From contig DF241067.1 in assembly GCA_000507305.1 (NCBI GenBank), forward strand, positions 1-64,000: a stretch of 64,000 bases of DNA. The letters are read 5' to 3'. The notes beneath the pieces are model-generated. The model saw only the letters and a program-made list of their open reading frames with translations, did not search any database and was not told where the DNA came from. Origin of the DNA: Breviolum minutum Mf 1.05b.01 (taxonomy: Eukaryota; Sar; Dinophyceae; Suessiales; Symbiodiniaceae). This document shows, in pieces, positions 1-12,508 of this stretch (position 1 is its first letter; the number at the start of each line of letters is the position of its first letter). Both the position numbers and the translations under genes were made by a program.

Positions 1-823
1 TTAACGTTTTGCGTTCTGACGGCCTAAAGAAACAGAAAGATGATGCAATGCAAACACAAACAAAAGATGATGCAACCACCAAGATCAAGGCCCGAAGAAC
101 GCGATTTTCCGCCAGAAGAACTGCCTAACTTCGCTTTCTGAAAAGAAGATGAAACTCGACATGGAAAGATCGAAAGATGAAACCGTACCTCACTCACTCC
201 TTTGGCGCGCTCCCCCTGAAGCGGCGGGGTCGGCGGATATACATACCCTCGAAGTCCAAGACCAAACAAATCATGGTAGGATGATCCATGCAAAGGATTC
301 CTTACTACTAGGCGGCAAATTTGGGTCTTTGGACTTCCTGGGCATAGCTGGAAAGGAAAGTAAAATTTGGTGGCACTTTTAGGTGCTCCCCCACAAGGCA
401 GCAACTTTTTCCAAGGGTGCGGATATCATTTCCAGACGGATGTAGAGCTTGACCAACAACCATTTGAAGTGTTTTGAGATTACTTGAAGTCTTTCCAATC
501 ATCCAGCGTGGGATCAAGAAATCATTTGAGCTTCTCAGTAGGATAGACAAATTATATAACCCTGGCTTTAGGTATACCATCAAAGATGGGAATCTCATGA
601 GTTTTAATGAAGCTGTCAGGAAAGATGGACTTCATGATTGCAGTTTAAGGATTGCTGCGTAAGATCATAACTTGTTATTGCTAACGAGAAGGACTCCCCT
701 TCCAATGGTTTCACCCAGATGTGCAAGCGCAAAACTGTGAAACTGTTTCCATATGGAAATTGAGAAAAGCTTGGAGATGAAAATTGCAAAACAATACATC
801 ATAGATAACGTAGCTGTCGAATC

Positions 824-938
824 TACACCCCGGAAAACCAACATGTCCCCCAAAAAGGGACTATTTCAATAGGAAATACATCTTCCAACTTCCAACCATT
901 GATTTTCACGGGACATTCGTGAGTTTTCTGGGGTCTAT
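824..938. repeat. MITE-like hairpin, family B relative
   Basis: TACACCCCGGAAAACCAAC against GAGTTTTCTGGGGTCTA; shares GGAAATACATCTTCCAA with copies near 29240 and 60030. Confidence 0.5.
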
Positions 939-1368
939 ATTTACGCCATACTGGCGATACGTGGTAAACGTTTTTTTTTCTACATGGTACACATTTAAGT
1001 GATGGAAGCCGACGAGCATGACTTTTTTCGCTAAACCGACAGGGGGATTCAAGCAAGTTGCATCACAATCAACACGATCACAACATCTATCCCTACGAAG
1101 CGCCTTTGGCAAAACTTTGGATCATCGGGTGGTGCCATGGTGCTTGAATCGTCAATTGATTGGTCTTAAAAACATGAATTCAAGGAAGTCTTATCGATGT
1201 TCGAGTAGATGACAAGCAACCAAGGTAGGTGTCACTTTAACATCTAAAAAACAAAAAAGAGAGATTTTTACGCAGAAGTTAAAGCGTCATTCCAATATGG
1301 TTGGTCGGGGATTCACGCGGATTCACACCTTCCTTTTTCGGCGGGGTAAAACCCGGGCCCCAAGAAGA

Positions 1369-1530
1369 ACTCTGAGGCGTTGGTTGATGGCCCTCCACGT
1401 GCAGAGCTGCGGTACACAGGAGGGTATGTGGAGCACTTCGGGTCGGCATGCGCTGATGGGTGCCTTGCATGTGGTGATAGACCTCCCGCAAGTTCAACCA
1501 CAGCAATGGGTCCCGAACACTTAAAACCAC
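1369..1530 (+). CDS. Candidate exon, unidentified
   Basis: GC-rich segment in AT-rich surroundings, reading NSEALVDGPPRAELRYTGGY and then a Cys-rich CADGCLACGD. Acceptor CCAAG is possible; the donor is not clear. Both strands are open here, so frame and strand are uncertain. Confidence 0.25.
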
Positions 1531-2125
1531 CTCGGAAAATGAGTGGTGATCTGCTAAAATCTTGGACCTTCAAGTGACTCAAGTCATAGACTAGCCGTGG
1601 GGGTTCGGGAGAATTTTGGCGACTTGAAATTTGAGGGATAACTTCAGTAAGATGGAGGATTGTTGTTTGAGGTTCTAGTCTGGTTCTAACAGAATGGTGC
1701 CTTTTTTTTTGGTGCCATTTTTTTTGGGGAATTCTCTATATTTCATAAGACGTGACCTATTGTTTCTGAATGCAACTGGTGGATATTTCCAGTGATGGCT
1801 GCACAGTTGAAAAAAATATCGGAAGGTATATTAAGTGATAGGTAAAAGCGGAGGGTTGTTTTGTCAAGGTGTGGGCTTCTCCTAATCCAATAGGACTAAT
1901 GGAGAACAGCACCTTTGCTGATCTTAACCCCCATCACTTTCTTGTTTTTTTTGTTTGACCACTCTGCCTGTTTTAGGAGGTCCACTTGTCATACGTTTGG
2001 ATACTTAAAAACATCATCATGTTCTCTATCATGGGAAAGGAGGGAAAAATATGAATCCAAACGATGGAACCCGGGTGAATTCCAGGTTGGATTCTTGTGT
2101 TTGATTTCATGCCTGGTTGGTGGTT

Positions 2126-2208
2126 TTAGATATTTTTCATTTTCATCCCTACCTGGGGAAATTATCCAATTTGACGAATATTTTTCAAAGGGGTTGAAAC
2201 CACCAACT
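2126..2208. repeat. Dispersed repeat family H (with 32986-33075)
   Basis: Contains CTGGGGAAATTATCCAATTT and ATTTTTCAAAGGGGTTGAAAC; a second copy at 32986-33075 keeps the same order. Confidence 0.5.
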
Positions 2209-3237
2209 AGATGCATATGGTGGATGGGACTGTTTTGAGTCTCTGGTGATTCATTTTGCAACTTTCGCTGAACTAATGCGGGAAGAAGAATGATGAATTG
2301 TTAGTCTTCCAACAATTTTTGACTTCTCATTTCGAGAGGCCTCTGAAGCGGATTCATGTGATTGGAGATGAAATTTTTGGCCCTATGGATTTGAAATACC
2401 AGGTAGTCGGTAGTCATATTTCACATTGCCCATCTTCTTTCGAAACTAACTCAACAGACTTCCAAACCGTTTTGTATTTGGGAAAATTCTTACAATACTC
2501 CGTTAGAGGATTTGCTTTCAGGATTTTGCAGTGATTATTTTAAAATGCCCCAATTTGATGGTTATTGTTATTTCATGTTATTTAGGCTCCTTTCCCATGA
2601 GTTGAAGTTTGATGTTCAAATCCCTTCTTCCCCAAAGTGCCCTACTCTTGTTGGACTGAGGTATTTGCGCATCAGCCGGGTTCTGGTCCCGGATGTTGAC
2701 GTTTTTGGATGCCACCACTGGGGTGCCTGTGCCGTTGATTTTGTTGATTGTTTGGGAGGAGGTGTTTTCGTGCTTATCATAAGACATGGGCAATTTCTAT
2801 ATTTGATGTCCACATAGCAAGACTCTTGACACCTTCTTAAATTGATGGCTTTGGATTGGGGGGAATTTTTATCAAAACAACCTTCCAGCAATGATGATGA
2901 ATTGCCGAAGATGATTTTCATGAAAAAAAACATCTGAAAAAACACATCGAGGTGATTCGCATTCTCCCACTCATGATTTTTTGGAAAACTCCAGCTTCAT
3001 TGGAAAGAAGTATATCACTCCGCACTTCCACGCGGCAACTCCATGTCCCCATGTCGCCATGGAAGCCTGGAAAAGCTTCCAGGTTGAACATGGAAAAGAA
3101 AGCTGGTTCTTTGGGTTGTATAGGGAACTGTATTTTGTACTACCATCTTTTTCTTAAGAGCAATTCTATTCCCTTACGGTTATGGGAATCACTAAAAAGA
3201 CCAAGCACTAGAGTTATACATAATTATATATACATGA

Positions 3238-3343
3238 GGTCTCCCCCCCCACCCAGTAACAATCACCACCAGGACTATTACATTTTTAGTAGGGAATCCC
3301 TATAAACCTGCATTTGTCACTGTTACTGGGTGGGGGGTAGATC
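3238..3343. repeat. Inverted repeat (hairpin)
   Basis: TCTCCCCCCCCACCCAGTAAC and GTTACTGGGTGGGGGGTAGA are inverted about 65 bases apart. Confidence 0.6.
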
Positions 3344-3991
3344 CACTATGTATACACATATTTTCAAATTTCTTTTGTGGCCCATTTATCCTTTTGAAGT
3401 TTCTTTGCTTAGATTTGCCAAGATGCCATTTGATCAACAAAAATCCAGTTTTTATCGAGGCAAGCTTGGGGAAGTTGGACAGTTTTGGGAACTGGGAACC
3501 TTTTGATTTTAGGAGATAGGAGGTAGTCTGGAGAAAGATGATTGTTTTCATCATCGTCACCCTAGAAGTTTTTGGTCTCCATGATTGTCGCAACATCCAA
3601 CCCAACGAAAAATGCAGGAAACATATGCCTGAAACGCGAACATCGCATCCAAGATGGGATCCCGGTAAAGGGACACTGTTTAAGTTGAACTTTATTGTGG
3701 ATGAGCAGACCTTAGATATCAAGAGATTATGTGCAGGGATCAGCCGGTGGTTAATAAACCGTTAATAAAGCCAACGATTTCTTGGGGGGGATGGTATTGG
3801 GGGGTTGGGCCCCTTAGATTCCCATGAAGATGCGAGGCCATTGGATATGTCACAGCGATTGAAGCACTGCGAGGCTTTGAGCTATCAAAATTTCTGTGTC
3901 AGGTGATGGAAAGCACAATAAAGAACTCATTTTTGATAGGAGTTTAGGGATTTTCCAGTTTTGTGAGTTTTTTGTTTTTGTGAGTTTTTTT

Positions 3992-4091
<100 letters not shown>

Positions 4092-4727
4092 CGTTCCGGA
4101 TTTCCAGGTCGGTATATATCATTGTATTTTGACCAAAATTACTGGTTTCAGGTACTGCGAGTAGTCTTCTTTTGTCTATGAGCCGACAAAAACGACAATG
4201 CAAATCTCAGTATCTCCAAACTCAGCAATTCACAGGATGCAAGATCTGTTGCATTTTTTGGCATCCCTTGCCCTTGTTGCCCCACGAACTGGGTGCATAC
4301 TGTTGATGCTGCCCCATATTTCTTTGATGAGCGGGGGCCCTTTCTCAGGTGACTTTGATGAAACAATCCAAGGATTTTTCCGGCCTTAAAGGTCAAAAAA
4401 TATGTTGTTTTCTTTTTTGAGCAATCATTTTCGATGGGCGGGGGGGGGGGGGGGTATCGAAGATAGGAAGAGGATTCTGAGTTGGAGCCAGGCTATGTTG
4501 AAAGTTTTTGTTTGGGAATGACGGTGTTTTTCACCAAAAACTCAACTGGTACTTACAAGATGTGCCAAAAAACTTGTTGCAAAAGGAGTTATAATCCTTA
4601 CACATGGCCTTCTAAATGGGTAACTGGTGTTATAGAGTTATAACTGCTATACGTGGAGTTATAACAACCCTGCTTGCAACTGATGGTGACACAGACCTGA
4701 CATGGTGAACATTTTCGCGCTTCGAAG

Positions 4728-4801
4728 GTGCATGGGAAAGGGCTTGGCACCTCTTTGCGGCCCGGGGCGTGGTGATCACGGATCCCTTGGCGCGTGATAT
4801 G
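4728..4801 (+). CDS. Candidate exon of an unidentified upstream gene
   Basis: Acceptor CGAAG|GT and a GT donor after ATG; AWERAWHLFAARGVVITDPL then ARDM. Protein-like and GC-rich. Family not recognised. Confidence 0.45.
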
Positions 4802-5571
4802 GTACCAGACTAAGAGCAGCAAGAGACTGTTTGGAACATGTTTTTGGAGATTAAAAGAAACAAATCAGATGCGCAGTGAAACAAACAAACCCTGGTTTGG
4901 TTGATTTATTGAAAGGGATACAATTATCCGTACTAAATACACAAACGCACTATATATATATATATATATACATGCCGGATTTCTTTGACATTCCTGCATG
5001 GGTCCCATAAGTTTGTTTATTTTCCCTAGATTTTTTTGTGTGTGTTTTTTTTTTCATTTTGATGCCAACCCCGGGATCAAAATCATTTTGAAGGATTTTT
5101 TTGGGACCCTTGGGTAAAGGGAGGTTTAGGGCTCAGGGATTCGTGTAAATCAGCACAATCTTGGAGCCAAGCATCAAGCATCATCTACTTTTACCATCAC
5201 TTTACCCTGGTTTGGAGATGTTTGGAGACTTACCCTCCCTAAAACTAACCAGAGCCCCTGAAAATAGGCCCGAAATTGCCCCAAAAGGAAGCGGATCGTC
5301 TTCCAAGAATACATTTTCAGGTTACAGATGTACTTTTTTCGTTACTTGGCCTACTCTTTTCGTTACTTGGCCACCATTCTTCTGTACACTTGCACATCCC
5401 GGCCTGGATCTCAACGATTCAGACCCAAACAACATCCCCCAAAAAGATGGCATGTTTTTCTTTAGAAACTGATTGACTGGTCCTTGAAAGAATCGTGGAA
5501 GTGGAGGCGGTTTGAAACCCTTGAATAGGAGCAGAATTGTAATTCAGTTTTTGCAGAGAGACGCACAAATT

Positions 5572-5590
5572 CCGTCGCCAGTGGCTTAAG
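5572..5590 (+). other. Degenerate dinoflagellate spliced-leader (DinoSL) relic
   Basis: CCGTCGCCAGTGGCTTAAG matches the conserved DinoSL at 16 of 19 positions if a 2-base deletion in its T-run is allowed; both ends (CCGT, GGCT-AAG) are kept. It sits in the leader of the intronless RCC1-like gene, as expected if a trans-spliced mRNA was reverse-transcribed and inserted. Confidence 0.6.
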
Positions 5591-5636
5591 AACACGTGTT
5601 CCTTTGTTTTTTTGTTTGATTTAAAGTTTGCGTTTT

Positions 5637-6977
5637 ATGTCGCTTTCAATACAGGTATCAATGCCTAGTGGTCGGAGTGAAACGATTTCGAACGCTCCAC
5701 ATCACCTCACTGTGGGCTGGCTACTAAGTTTGATTCAGAAGTCGTTTGGACAGAGATTTCTGAGGCTTGTGAATGCAGAGGGACATGTCTTTCTTGACCC
5801 CTTGCAATCTCTAGAAGATGCAGGCATACAAGACCAAGATCACATCATAGCTATTGCACAGCAGGCGAAATTAATGGCAACACATGGAGCCTTTACTTTA
5901 TGGTATCGCGGCTGTCATGGGATTGTAAGTTGGGGTGAATCTTCCAAAGGGGGGGATAGCTCCCAAGTCCAAAACCAGCTGAAGAATGTAGAGGAGATTC
6001 ATGCCACATGTTTTGCATTTGCTGCCATTTTGATAGATGGATCGATTGTGACATGGGGCGATCCTTTTCGAGGTGGTGATAGCTCTGAAGTGCAAGACCA
6101 GCTCATAAATGTAAAGCAGCTGAAGGGCACAAGTTCTGCATTTGCTGCGATTTTAGTAGACGGATCAGTTGTAACCTGGGGTCACACAGAGTATGGTGCT
6201 GATAGCTCGCAAGTTCAACAGCAGTTGCAGAATGTTCAGCAGATTCAGGCCAATATGGATGCATTTGCTGCAATTTTGGCAGATGGATCGGTTGTGACGT
6301 GGGGGGATTCCTCGCATGGTGGTGATAGCACCAACGTCCAGGACCAGCTGAAGAATGTACAACAAATTCAATCCGTAGGCTCTGCATTTGCTGCAATTTT
6401 GGCAGATGGATCAGTCGTGACCTGGGGTAAACCTGAAGTTGGTGGCGACAGCTCTAGCGTGCAAGACCAGCTACAGGATGTACAGCAGATTCAGGGCACA
6501 GGTTCTGCATTTGCTGCGATTCTGGCAAATGGATCAGTGGTTACATGGGGTACACCAGAGACCGGTGGTGACAGCTCACAAGTCCAGGAGCAGCTCAGAG
6601 ATGTAAAACAGATTCATGCTACAAAGCGTGCGTTTGCAGCAGTTTTAGTAGATGGATCAGTTGTAACCTGGGGCGCATCAGAGAATGGTGGCGACAGTTC
6701 AAAAGTTCAACACCAGTTGAAGAATGTACAGCAGATTCAAAACACGCATTCTGCATTTGCTGCCATTTTAGCCGACGAGTCTGTTGTGACATGGGGGCAA
6801 TCACACCATGGTGGTGACAGCTCTCAAGTTCAAGACAAGTTGAGAAACGTAAAGCAGATTCATGGTACAGCGATTGCATTCGCTGCCATTTCAGCAGATG
6901 GATCAGTTGTGACATGGGGATGGCCTGGTTCTGGTGGTGATAGCAGCAGTGTACAGGAAGAATTTGCAAATTTGTAG
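5637..6977 (+). CDS. Intronless ubiquitin-like + nine RCC1-like repeats protein
   Basis: 446 aa from the ATG at 5637 (the frame is open slightly upstream but without an earlier ATG). Residues 1 to about 75 look like a ubiquitin-like domain (LTVGWLLSLIQKSFG, HVFLDPLQSLEDAGIQDQDH). Then come nine tandem 41-aa units (123 bp each) of the form AFAAILADGSVVTWG...GGDSSxVQxQLxNVQQIQ. The first and last are divergent or truncated. Repeats of this kind are abundant in Symbiodinium proteins and resemble RCC1 propeller blades. Ligand and role are unknown. There are no introns, in contrast to the neighbouring exon-like segments, and a degenerate spliced leader lies 47 bases upstream, so the gene is probably retroposed. 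The frame is intact; expression is unknown. Confidence 0.88.
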   Translation: MSLSIQVSMPSGRSETISNAPHHLTVGWLLSLIQKSFGQRFLRLVNAEGHVFLDPLQSLEDAGIQDQDHIIAIAQQAKLMATHGAFTLWYRGCHGIVSWGESSKGGDSSQVQNQLKNVEEIHATCFAFAAILIDGSIVTWGDPFRGGDSSEVQDQLINVKQLKGTSSAFAAILVDGSVVTWGHTEYGADSSQVQQQLQNVQQIQANMDAFAAILADGSVVTWGDSSHGGDSTNVQDQLKNVQQIQSVGSAFAAILADGSVVTWGKPEVGGDSSSVQDQLQDVQQIQGTGSAFAAILANGSVVTWGTPETGGDSSQVQEQLRDVKQIHATKRAFAAVLVDGSVVTWGASENGGDSSKVQHQLKNVQQIQNTHSAFAAILADESVVTWGQSHHGGDSSQVQDKLRNVKQIHGTAIAFAAISADGSVVTWGWPGSGGDSSSVQEEFANL

Positions 6978-7023
6978 AGGTCAGTTGGTGGATAGAAGCT
7001 TCTGTGAGTTGGTGGTACAAGAT

Positions 7024-7138
7024 GGGGCCCCCTAACTACTATTTTCGTGGATTTATCCCTACTGATACCCGTTTACAACCATGTTTTTTTTGAAGGGTTT
7101 GCTGGGGTTATAGCTACCTTATAACTAGGGGGGCCCCT
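7024..7138. repeat. Inverted repeat just downstream of the RCC1-like gene
   Basis: GGGGCCCCCTAACTAC against AACTAGGGGGGCCCC. It starts 47 bases after the stop codon, so it may have been inserted in the 3' flank. Confidence 0.5.
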
Positions 7139-7801
7139 TCTTGTAGGTGACATCACAAATCAAAAAAAAAACATGCTTTCTCTGATGTCGTTTTGTTTGG
7201 ACACAAGACCATGCACCTCATGACTCTGATGAATTCGCGAAGTTGTGGAAGTGGAGCAGCTGATTGGGAGATTCTGGCATTCGTCAGCTGTATGTGCATG
7301 TATGGAAGTATGAAAAATATATGTTGTTCGTGGCACATGTGCTTCAACAACTTTTCTCCACATCAATTCTTTCTGTTTCATGGCATTTGAATGTACCAAC
7401 TTGAAGGTGCCCCGGGTGTACTTCGCAAGTAGCGACTGAGCTTGCTTAGGCTACTCATTTGCAGCATTTCGTGGGAAATATAATCCTGTTAAACCGTTGG
7501 ATCTTTCAAGAAGTTTGGACAGGTTTTCTATGTTTTTTTCAAATTGATTTTTGGAAATACCGACAAACTTGAGAGCTTAAATCTGATGGAATAGCTTCTA
7601 CATTGGGGACAACTCGTCACAACGCTTCCTTTGCGAATGGCTTTTTAATCTATAGCGAGGCTAGCTTAAAACTTTTAAGGCTATCATATTTGAGGTACCA
7701 TATTTGAGATTCCATATTTAGTTAGTATTGTTTTTAGGTCCTAGTATTTTTACTTACAATTCCTAGCTGTTTATCCTCAAGGATGTCTCCCTGACACCCA
7801 G

Positions 7802-7911
7802 GTGATCTTTGCCAATGAAGTTGCTGAAGCCTCTGCCCCCGCTTGGAACGGTTGGGGGACCTTGCGATCTATCCGGAAACGACCGATAGCACTCAGGATT
7901 CCAGAGAAAGC
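7802..7911 (+). CDS. Candidate exon of an unidentified upstream gene
   Basis: Acceptor CCAG|GTG; VIFANEVAEASAPAWNGWGT then LRSIRKRPIALRIPEKA and a GT donor (GCTG|GTGAAG). Not recognised. Confidence 0.45.
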
Positions 7912-8334
7912 TGGTGAAGTATATTGAAAATTGACACAAAAGTCACGAAAGGTGTTCTTTTTTTTTGTTTCGGACTTGGAAAAATATGGTTCTTTCAAGA
8001 AAGCCCAGCATTTTTTTTTGGTGTCTGAATTGGTAACAAGAACCTGTTCATACGTGCTGAATGGTTGAACTTGAAATATTTGTGGGGGAAAAAACCCAGA
8101 GATTGAACAGGCCGAATAAGTTTCACATTTTGTTTTCCGGAATTGTCAACTCGGACAGTCGGTTGCAGCGAGTTGGCACAAAACCACCCTTTGATCCCTT
8201 TGCAGATCTGATAGAAGAGACAGAGTGGGGCACTTGGATGATCAGTTGGATGACTCACACCCTGGATATGTATATATGCTGTGACTATATGTATGTAAAA
8301 CTATAAATATATTGGAAAAATGCATATAACCGGG

Positions 8335-8447
8335 ATACACCCCTGAAGATTAATATGGAACAGAATTCCCTGAAGGTTTGCTTCAGATCATTTTCCTTTC
8401 TAAATTGGGTGATTTGTAGGTTCCAGTCGTTACTCTTCCTGGGTGTA
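8335..8447. repeat. MITE-like hairpin family C
   Basis: ACACCCCTGAAGATTAATAT against GTTACTCTTCCTGGGTGTA; core TTCAGATCATTTTCCTTTCT is shared with 13189-13300. Confidence 0.6.
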
Positions 8448-8607
8448 AGTATTCATTGTTGATACAACCCAGGAATAGTTGTAGTGTAATACTTCCATTG
8501 GGAAAAATGTATACAGCCGGGATAACTATTTATTGATATAAGATTGTATCCTGTTTATGGTTTACTTCTCCCTAGGCCCTACATTTAGTTCATCAGTTGC
8601 AACACCC

Positions 8608-8692
8608 CTGACCCGTCATGAGATCATTGCTTGATGACCCGCAGCTGAGGTTCCACGAATTTTGGCACAACAAAACGGTGAAGAAAAAGCGA
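8608..8692 (+). CDS. Candidate exon, unidentified
   Basis: Reads SLLDDPQLRFHEFWHNKT then VKKKRVML. A possible acceptor is ATGAG|A near 8622; both borders are uncertain. Confidence 0.3.
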
Positions 8693-8735
8693 GTCATGTT
8701 GAAGTGCTGTGAATGGGGATGAAGTTCCCTGAATA

Positions 8736-8842
8736 TGTGGGTGTTTCCAAAAATAGGGGTACCCCAAAATGGATGGTTTATAATGGAAAACCCTATTAAA
8801 ATGGATGATTTGGGGGTACCCCTATTTTCGGAAACATCCATG
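8736..8842. repeat. MITE-like hairpin family D
   Basis: TGGGTGTTTCCAAAAATAGG against CCTATTTTCGGAAACATCCA; interior ATGGATGGTTTATAATGGAAA and its partner extend the hairpin. Confidence 0.72.
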
Positions 8843-8911
8843 TATCAAAAAAACGCATGGAAATGAAGCTGGGGGTTGTTCTGGTGCTTGAACCAAAGGA
8901 TGAAAATTATA

Positions 8912-9018
8912 TACCCTCCTTGAAACTAACTGTTTGCCGCAAGAAATGGTGGTTTCCAATCGGAATCTCCTTTTCTAGGGGTCTAGGTTCAGGGGTTATG
9001 TTAGTTTCAGGGAGGGTA
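8912..9018. repeat. MITE-like hairpin family B
   Basis: TACCCTCCTTGAAACTAAC against GTTAGTTTCAGGGAGGGTA. Confidence 0.72.
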
Positions 9019-9737
9019 ACTTCATGACTGTGGCCATGTGAGACTCCCTGTAGCATATACCATGTTCCACCTTGGGAGGGGGAAGAGGGATGATGCGGGC
9101 CAGTCAGTTCCCAACATCCGGGAAAATCAACCAAGAGTTAACGTGGACAACTCCAAAATCTTCATATTTGAAGGGAAGATCGATCCAGCCTTGAAAATCC
9201 TGACAGGAAATATTCCATCCAGCTTTTTTAGACACCATAGGGGATTTTTTACCAGTCTTCTATTCTTTTTGAATAACCCATGTCATCTCCCAGAACTTGG
9301 CCAAAATAAAAAACAAACCGTGCACTGAAAAGCACACGCACCCATCGTCTCCGAACAAAAAAGACATCCGGATTTTCAGCGGGATTTTGTTTCAAGTTTG
9401 ATACCCTGTGAAGCGGGCGATTTTGTTTTTTTTCAGCTCAAACCCAGCAGTTGGCAGGAGTTGTGCTTGAACTAGGTGGAGAAAAACAGCTACTATATTA
9501 TACATGATGCTCTCCTTCTCTCGCTCTATACAGAAATACTATATGACTATATACATGTACATCTGTATATCTTGTAATCTTACTGGTTGAAAGTTGGATG
9601 AATTTTAGTCAATAATGATCCTAGTCTTCTGTTTTTAGGCATCAAAAATCGACAATTGGTGATTTCCTGCTTTCTTGTTAAACGAGAGAAATATACCTAC
9701 AAATTGGGGTTGCTGAGCTTGCATGACATTTCTACAG

Positions 9738-9818
9738 GGATACATTGAGTAGCCTTCGAGTCCGCTTTCCCGCTGATTTCGGTAGTATGTGTGCTCTCGC
9801 ACCGCTGAATTTGCTCGT
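9738..9818 (+). CDS. Candidate exon, unidentified
   Basis: Acceptor CTACAG|G, then DTLSSLRVRFPADFGSMCAL APLNLL with GT donors available near 9815-9821. Not recognised. Confidence 0.35.
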
Positions 9819-10760
9819 GGTCGGGGGTACCTAGTGAGCAACATCGGTTTGTAGGGCATGGTGAACCAAAGTGAAACCAGGTGCAGCGGGCCCTCAACAA
9901 AGGATTATTATTGGGGCGTGTATGCGTGTGTGTATATATATATATATTATATGATATATGTATAATGCATATATGATATAGAATAATTATATATATATAA
10001 ATTATATATAGAGAATATCATTCTCCTCTTCAGCTTACTTCTTCTCTTGCTAGGGATTTTAGATTAAACAGCATTTGTTAATGACACCGCAAGTCCTTGA
10101 GGCAAACGTCTCTGCTGGGAACTAACAAGGCCCCCTTGAAAATCCTTGAAATCCGGACATTTTGGATGATTATTTTTCTTTTACCATAAGTCAAAAAATG
10201 TGGGAGATGAACTGCTTCCCTTGAGTATATATTCTTAGGCTTCTCTTGATATGATTGCATCCTGGAGGATATTTCAAACTTAGAAGCAATGAACCCCCCC
10301 AACAATCAAACAGTATTGATATATATATATATATCCCTATCATGACCTACAATACTATTGCTGAGAATCCTGCACCACTTGAGATGGATGTTTCAAACTC
10401 ACCCAAATTCATGGGGGAAAGACACGACACAACCCCATAAACTTGAATTGGTTAATTTGCTGGATTTTCTGAACCATCAACACTTTGGTGATTTTGTTGG
10501 GGTGCCGCTGCTCACTTGAGTCGGTGGTAGACTTCTAAGATTTACCAAGATACATCATGGGATAAACTACCAACCTCAAGTGTTTGCTGGCCGTATTTCA
10601 ACCATCAAGTTCTTGAACTTGGTTGGAAATGTGAGTTTCAATACTGTATGTGTTTATAAGGCAGGGTTCTAGTATGTATACTAATTTTTCAATCAGATTC
10701 AGCCTCTAATGAGAATCTGCCATCAATGTTCGAATCACCCATGGACGGCTAGATGTTCAG

Positions 10761-10852
10761 CGATTCTATTGCTGAGGTGTTGGGAGCACAATGGCCCATC
10801 GGCGAGGCATCATTCTTGTTGGCGGAGGGGACGCCAGCTTTCCTGCAACAGT
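10761..10852 (+). CDS. Candidate exon of an unidentified upstream gene
   Basis: Acceptor GTTCAG|C and GC donor; DSIAEVLGAQWPIGEASFLL then AEGTPAFLQQ. Strongly protein-like; family not recognised. Confidence 0.45.
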
Positions 10853-11174
10853 GCTTTTTTAAAAGATTTTTACCACAAGAGAGGGTCCTTATATACAGAG
10901 ATACAACAGTACTGCCCGAATTTCTTTTATTTTAGGGTGTGGGGATGGAATATTCCTTGAAATTTTGGTTGAAAATCCATCGCTTCCAGAATCCCTCAAA
11001 CATGTTGGACTTGTGGTTGGTGGGACTTGGAAATTGCCCGTGGGGATGTTTCCTTGAGGAATCTCACTTTAAGTATGGCCACCAGGATGGATTTGAGGCA
11101 TCCAGGGTTTTGTGTATATTTGTAGCGGTAGATATCCTACGTGTTCTCTCCTCATGGTTCTCACCACCACCGTC

Positions 11175-11237
11175 GTCATCATCATCATCATCATCATCAT
11201 CATCGATCATGTACATCATCATCATCATCATCATCCT
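11175..11237 (+). repeat. (ATC)n microsatellite, interrupted
   Basis: Two ATC runs split by CGATCATGTAC. Confidence 0.9.
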
Positions 11238-11260
11238 CTTTCCGCTTCAGCTCTATTCAG

Positions 11261-11291
11261 GGAAGAACGCACGATCTTTGTCGGAGGTCCA
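11261..11291 (+). CDS. Candidate microexon, unidentified
   Basis: Acceptor ATTCAG|G, EERTIFVGGP, donor GTAAGG, the best GT donor consensus of the left half. An ATC microsatellite lies just upstream. Confidence 0.35.
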
Positions 11292-11469
11292 GTAAGGTGT
11301 AAGTCTTCTATAATATCCGCATCGAAGACAAATATCTTTTGATTTCAATCTCAAATTCGCAGATTCATTAGAACAACCATTTTTTCTGAGTTGGGTGTTC
11401 CAGTGTTTTGATTGCTTCAGAATTTCCTTGGCAAATTTTTGGTGATTTTTTGGCATCCCCAAAATCCAG

Positions 11470-11544
11470 GCGGAAACCTTCTGCGATGATGAGCGCTACG
11501 TTCTTAAAAGCGATCCCCGACCCTGGCATAAGTTCAGCGCCGAG
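11470..11544 (+). CDS. Candidate exon of an unidentified upstream gene
   Basis: Acceptor TCCAG|GCG, AETFCDDERYVLKSDPRPWH then KFSAE, GC donor. It has the same border type as the FtsH exons. Not recognised. Confidence 0.5.
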
Positions 11545-12508
11545 GCACATTGACGGGAATTTTTGAAAAAAAGGCCCTGTGTCTGGCCACCCCTTTTTTC
11601 TTGAGGGAATTTGAAGCTTAAATTTGGGGGGGTTACTTTGGGGATTAGGCTCTCAATTGTAATGGAGTCTGAACGGATCTTTTTCTGTAGATAAAACACG
11701 TGAACACGTTTGGCAAAATGGAAATGTTAACAAGATTTCACTTTTCGACACAGCTTGGACTTGAGGGTCTTCAGTGGTTCGCGATGAATTGCCTCTCCGA
11801 ATGGCTAAGCAGTTGATACTGATATCATGACCCTCCCAACTATATACCCCTTCTTAAGGGACAATGGTGGCGAATAACCTCTTGTTAAGCCCATTGTTTC
11901 TGACCCGAAAAACGGTGTTGTTAGTTTAGGCTCCGGGGATCCCCAACCCTTCAATTTCATCTCATTTTATGATTCTTTGCAGGTTGGTGAACCATGATTA
12001 TATATTTCTCTTTTGTTGGGAGATCTCAGCCACTGGGCTTATGAAATTTAGATCGGTTGGTTTATTTCAAGATGATATTCCATCTCACCACCATAATCGA
12101 GATGAGACCGAAATCCTGCTTTCAATGGGATAAGTTTCAAACCCGAGAGGTGGGAAAGTATGAATCCGGAAAGATCCGTGAGTTGAGGGGTTTGTGGATT
12201 GAGTAAAATTCCCTTAAGGTACACTCAATTCCCCAACTGCCAACCTACTACTGATTTGACCCCGGACAAACAAAAACGGCTGAAACTTGGAATCCAAAAA
12301 TTGATTGGTAGTTGTAGATTGTAGATGTTTTTTCCCTTTTCCAAAGGGGAACATGTTCAGGTTCCGGCCGTTACACCCTTGAAAACTCACATTTTGAACT
12401 CAAAAATGAAGGGTGTCGGTTTCGGAAGTGTACAGATTCATAGCACCTAAGCAGGTGCGAATCATATCTGTGTTACTGAGGTGGAACAAGGTGAAGGGTT
12501 ACAGCCAG

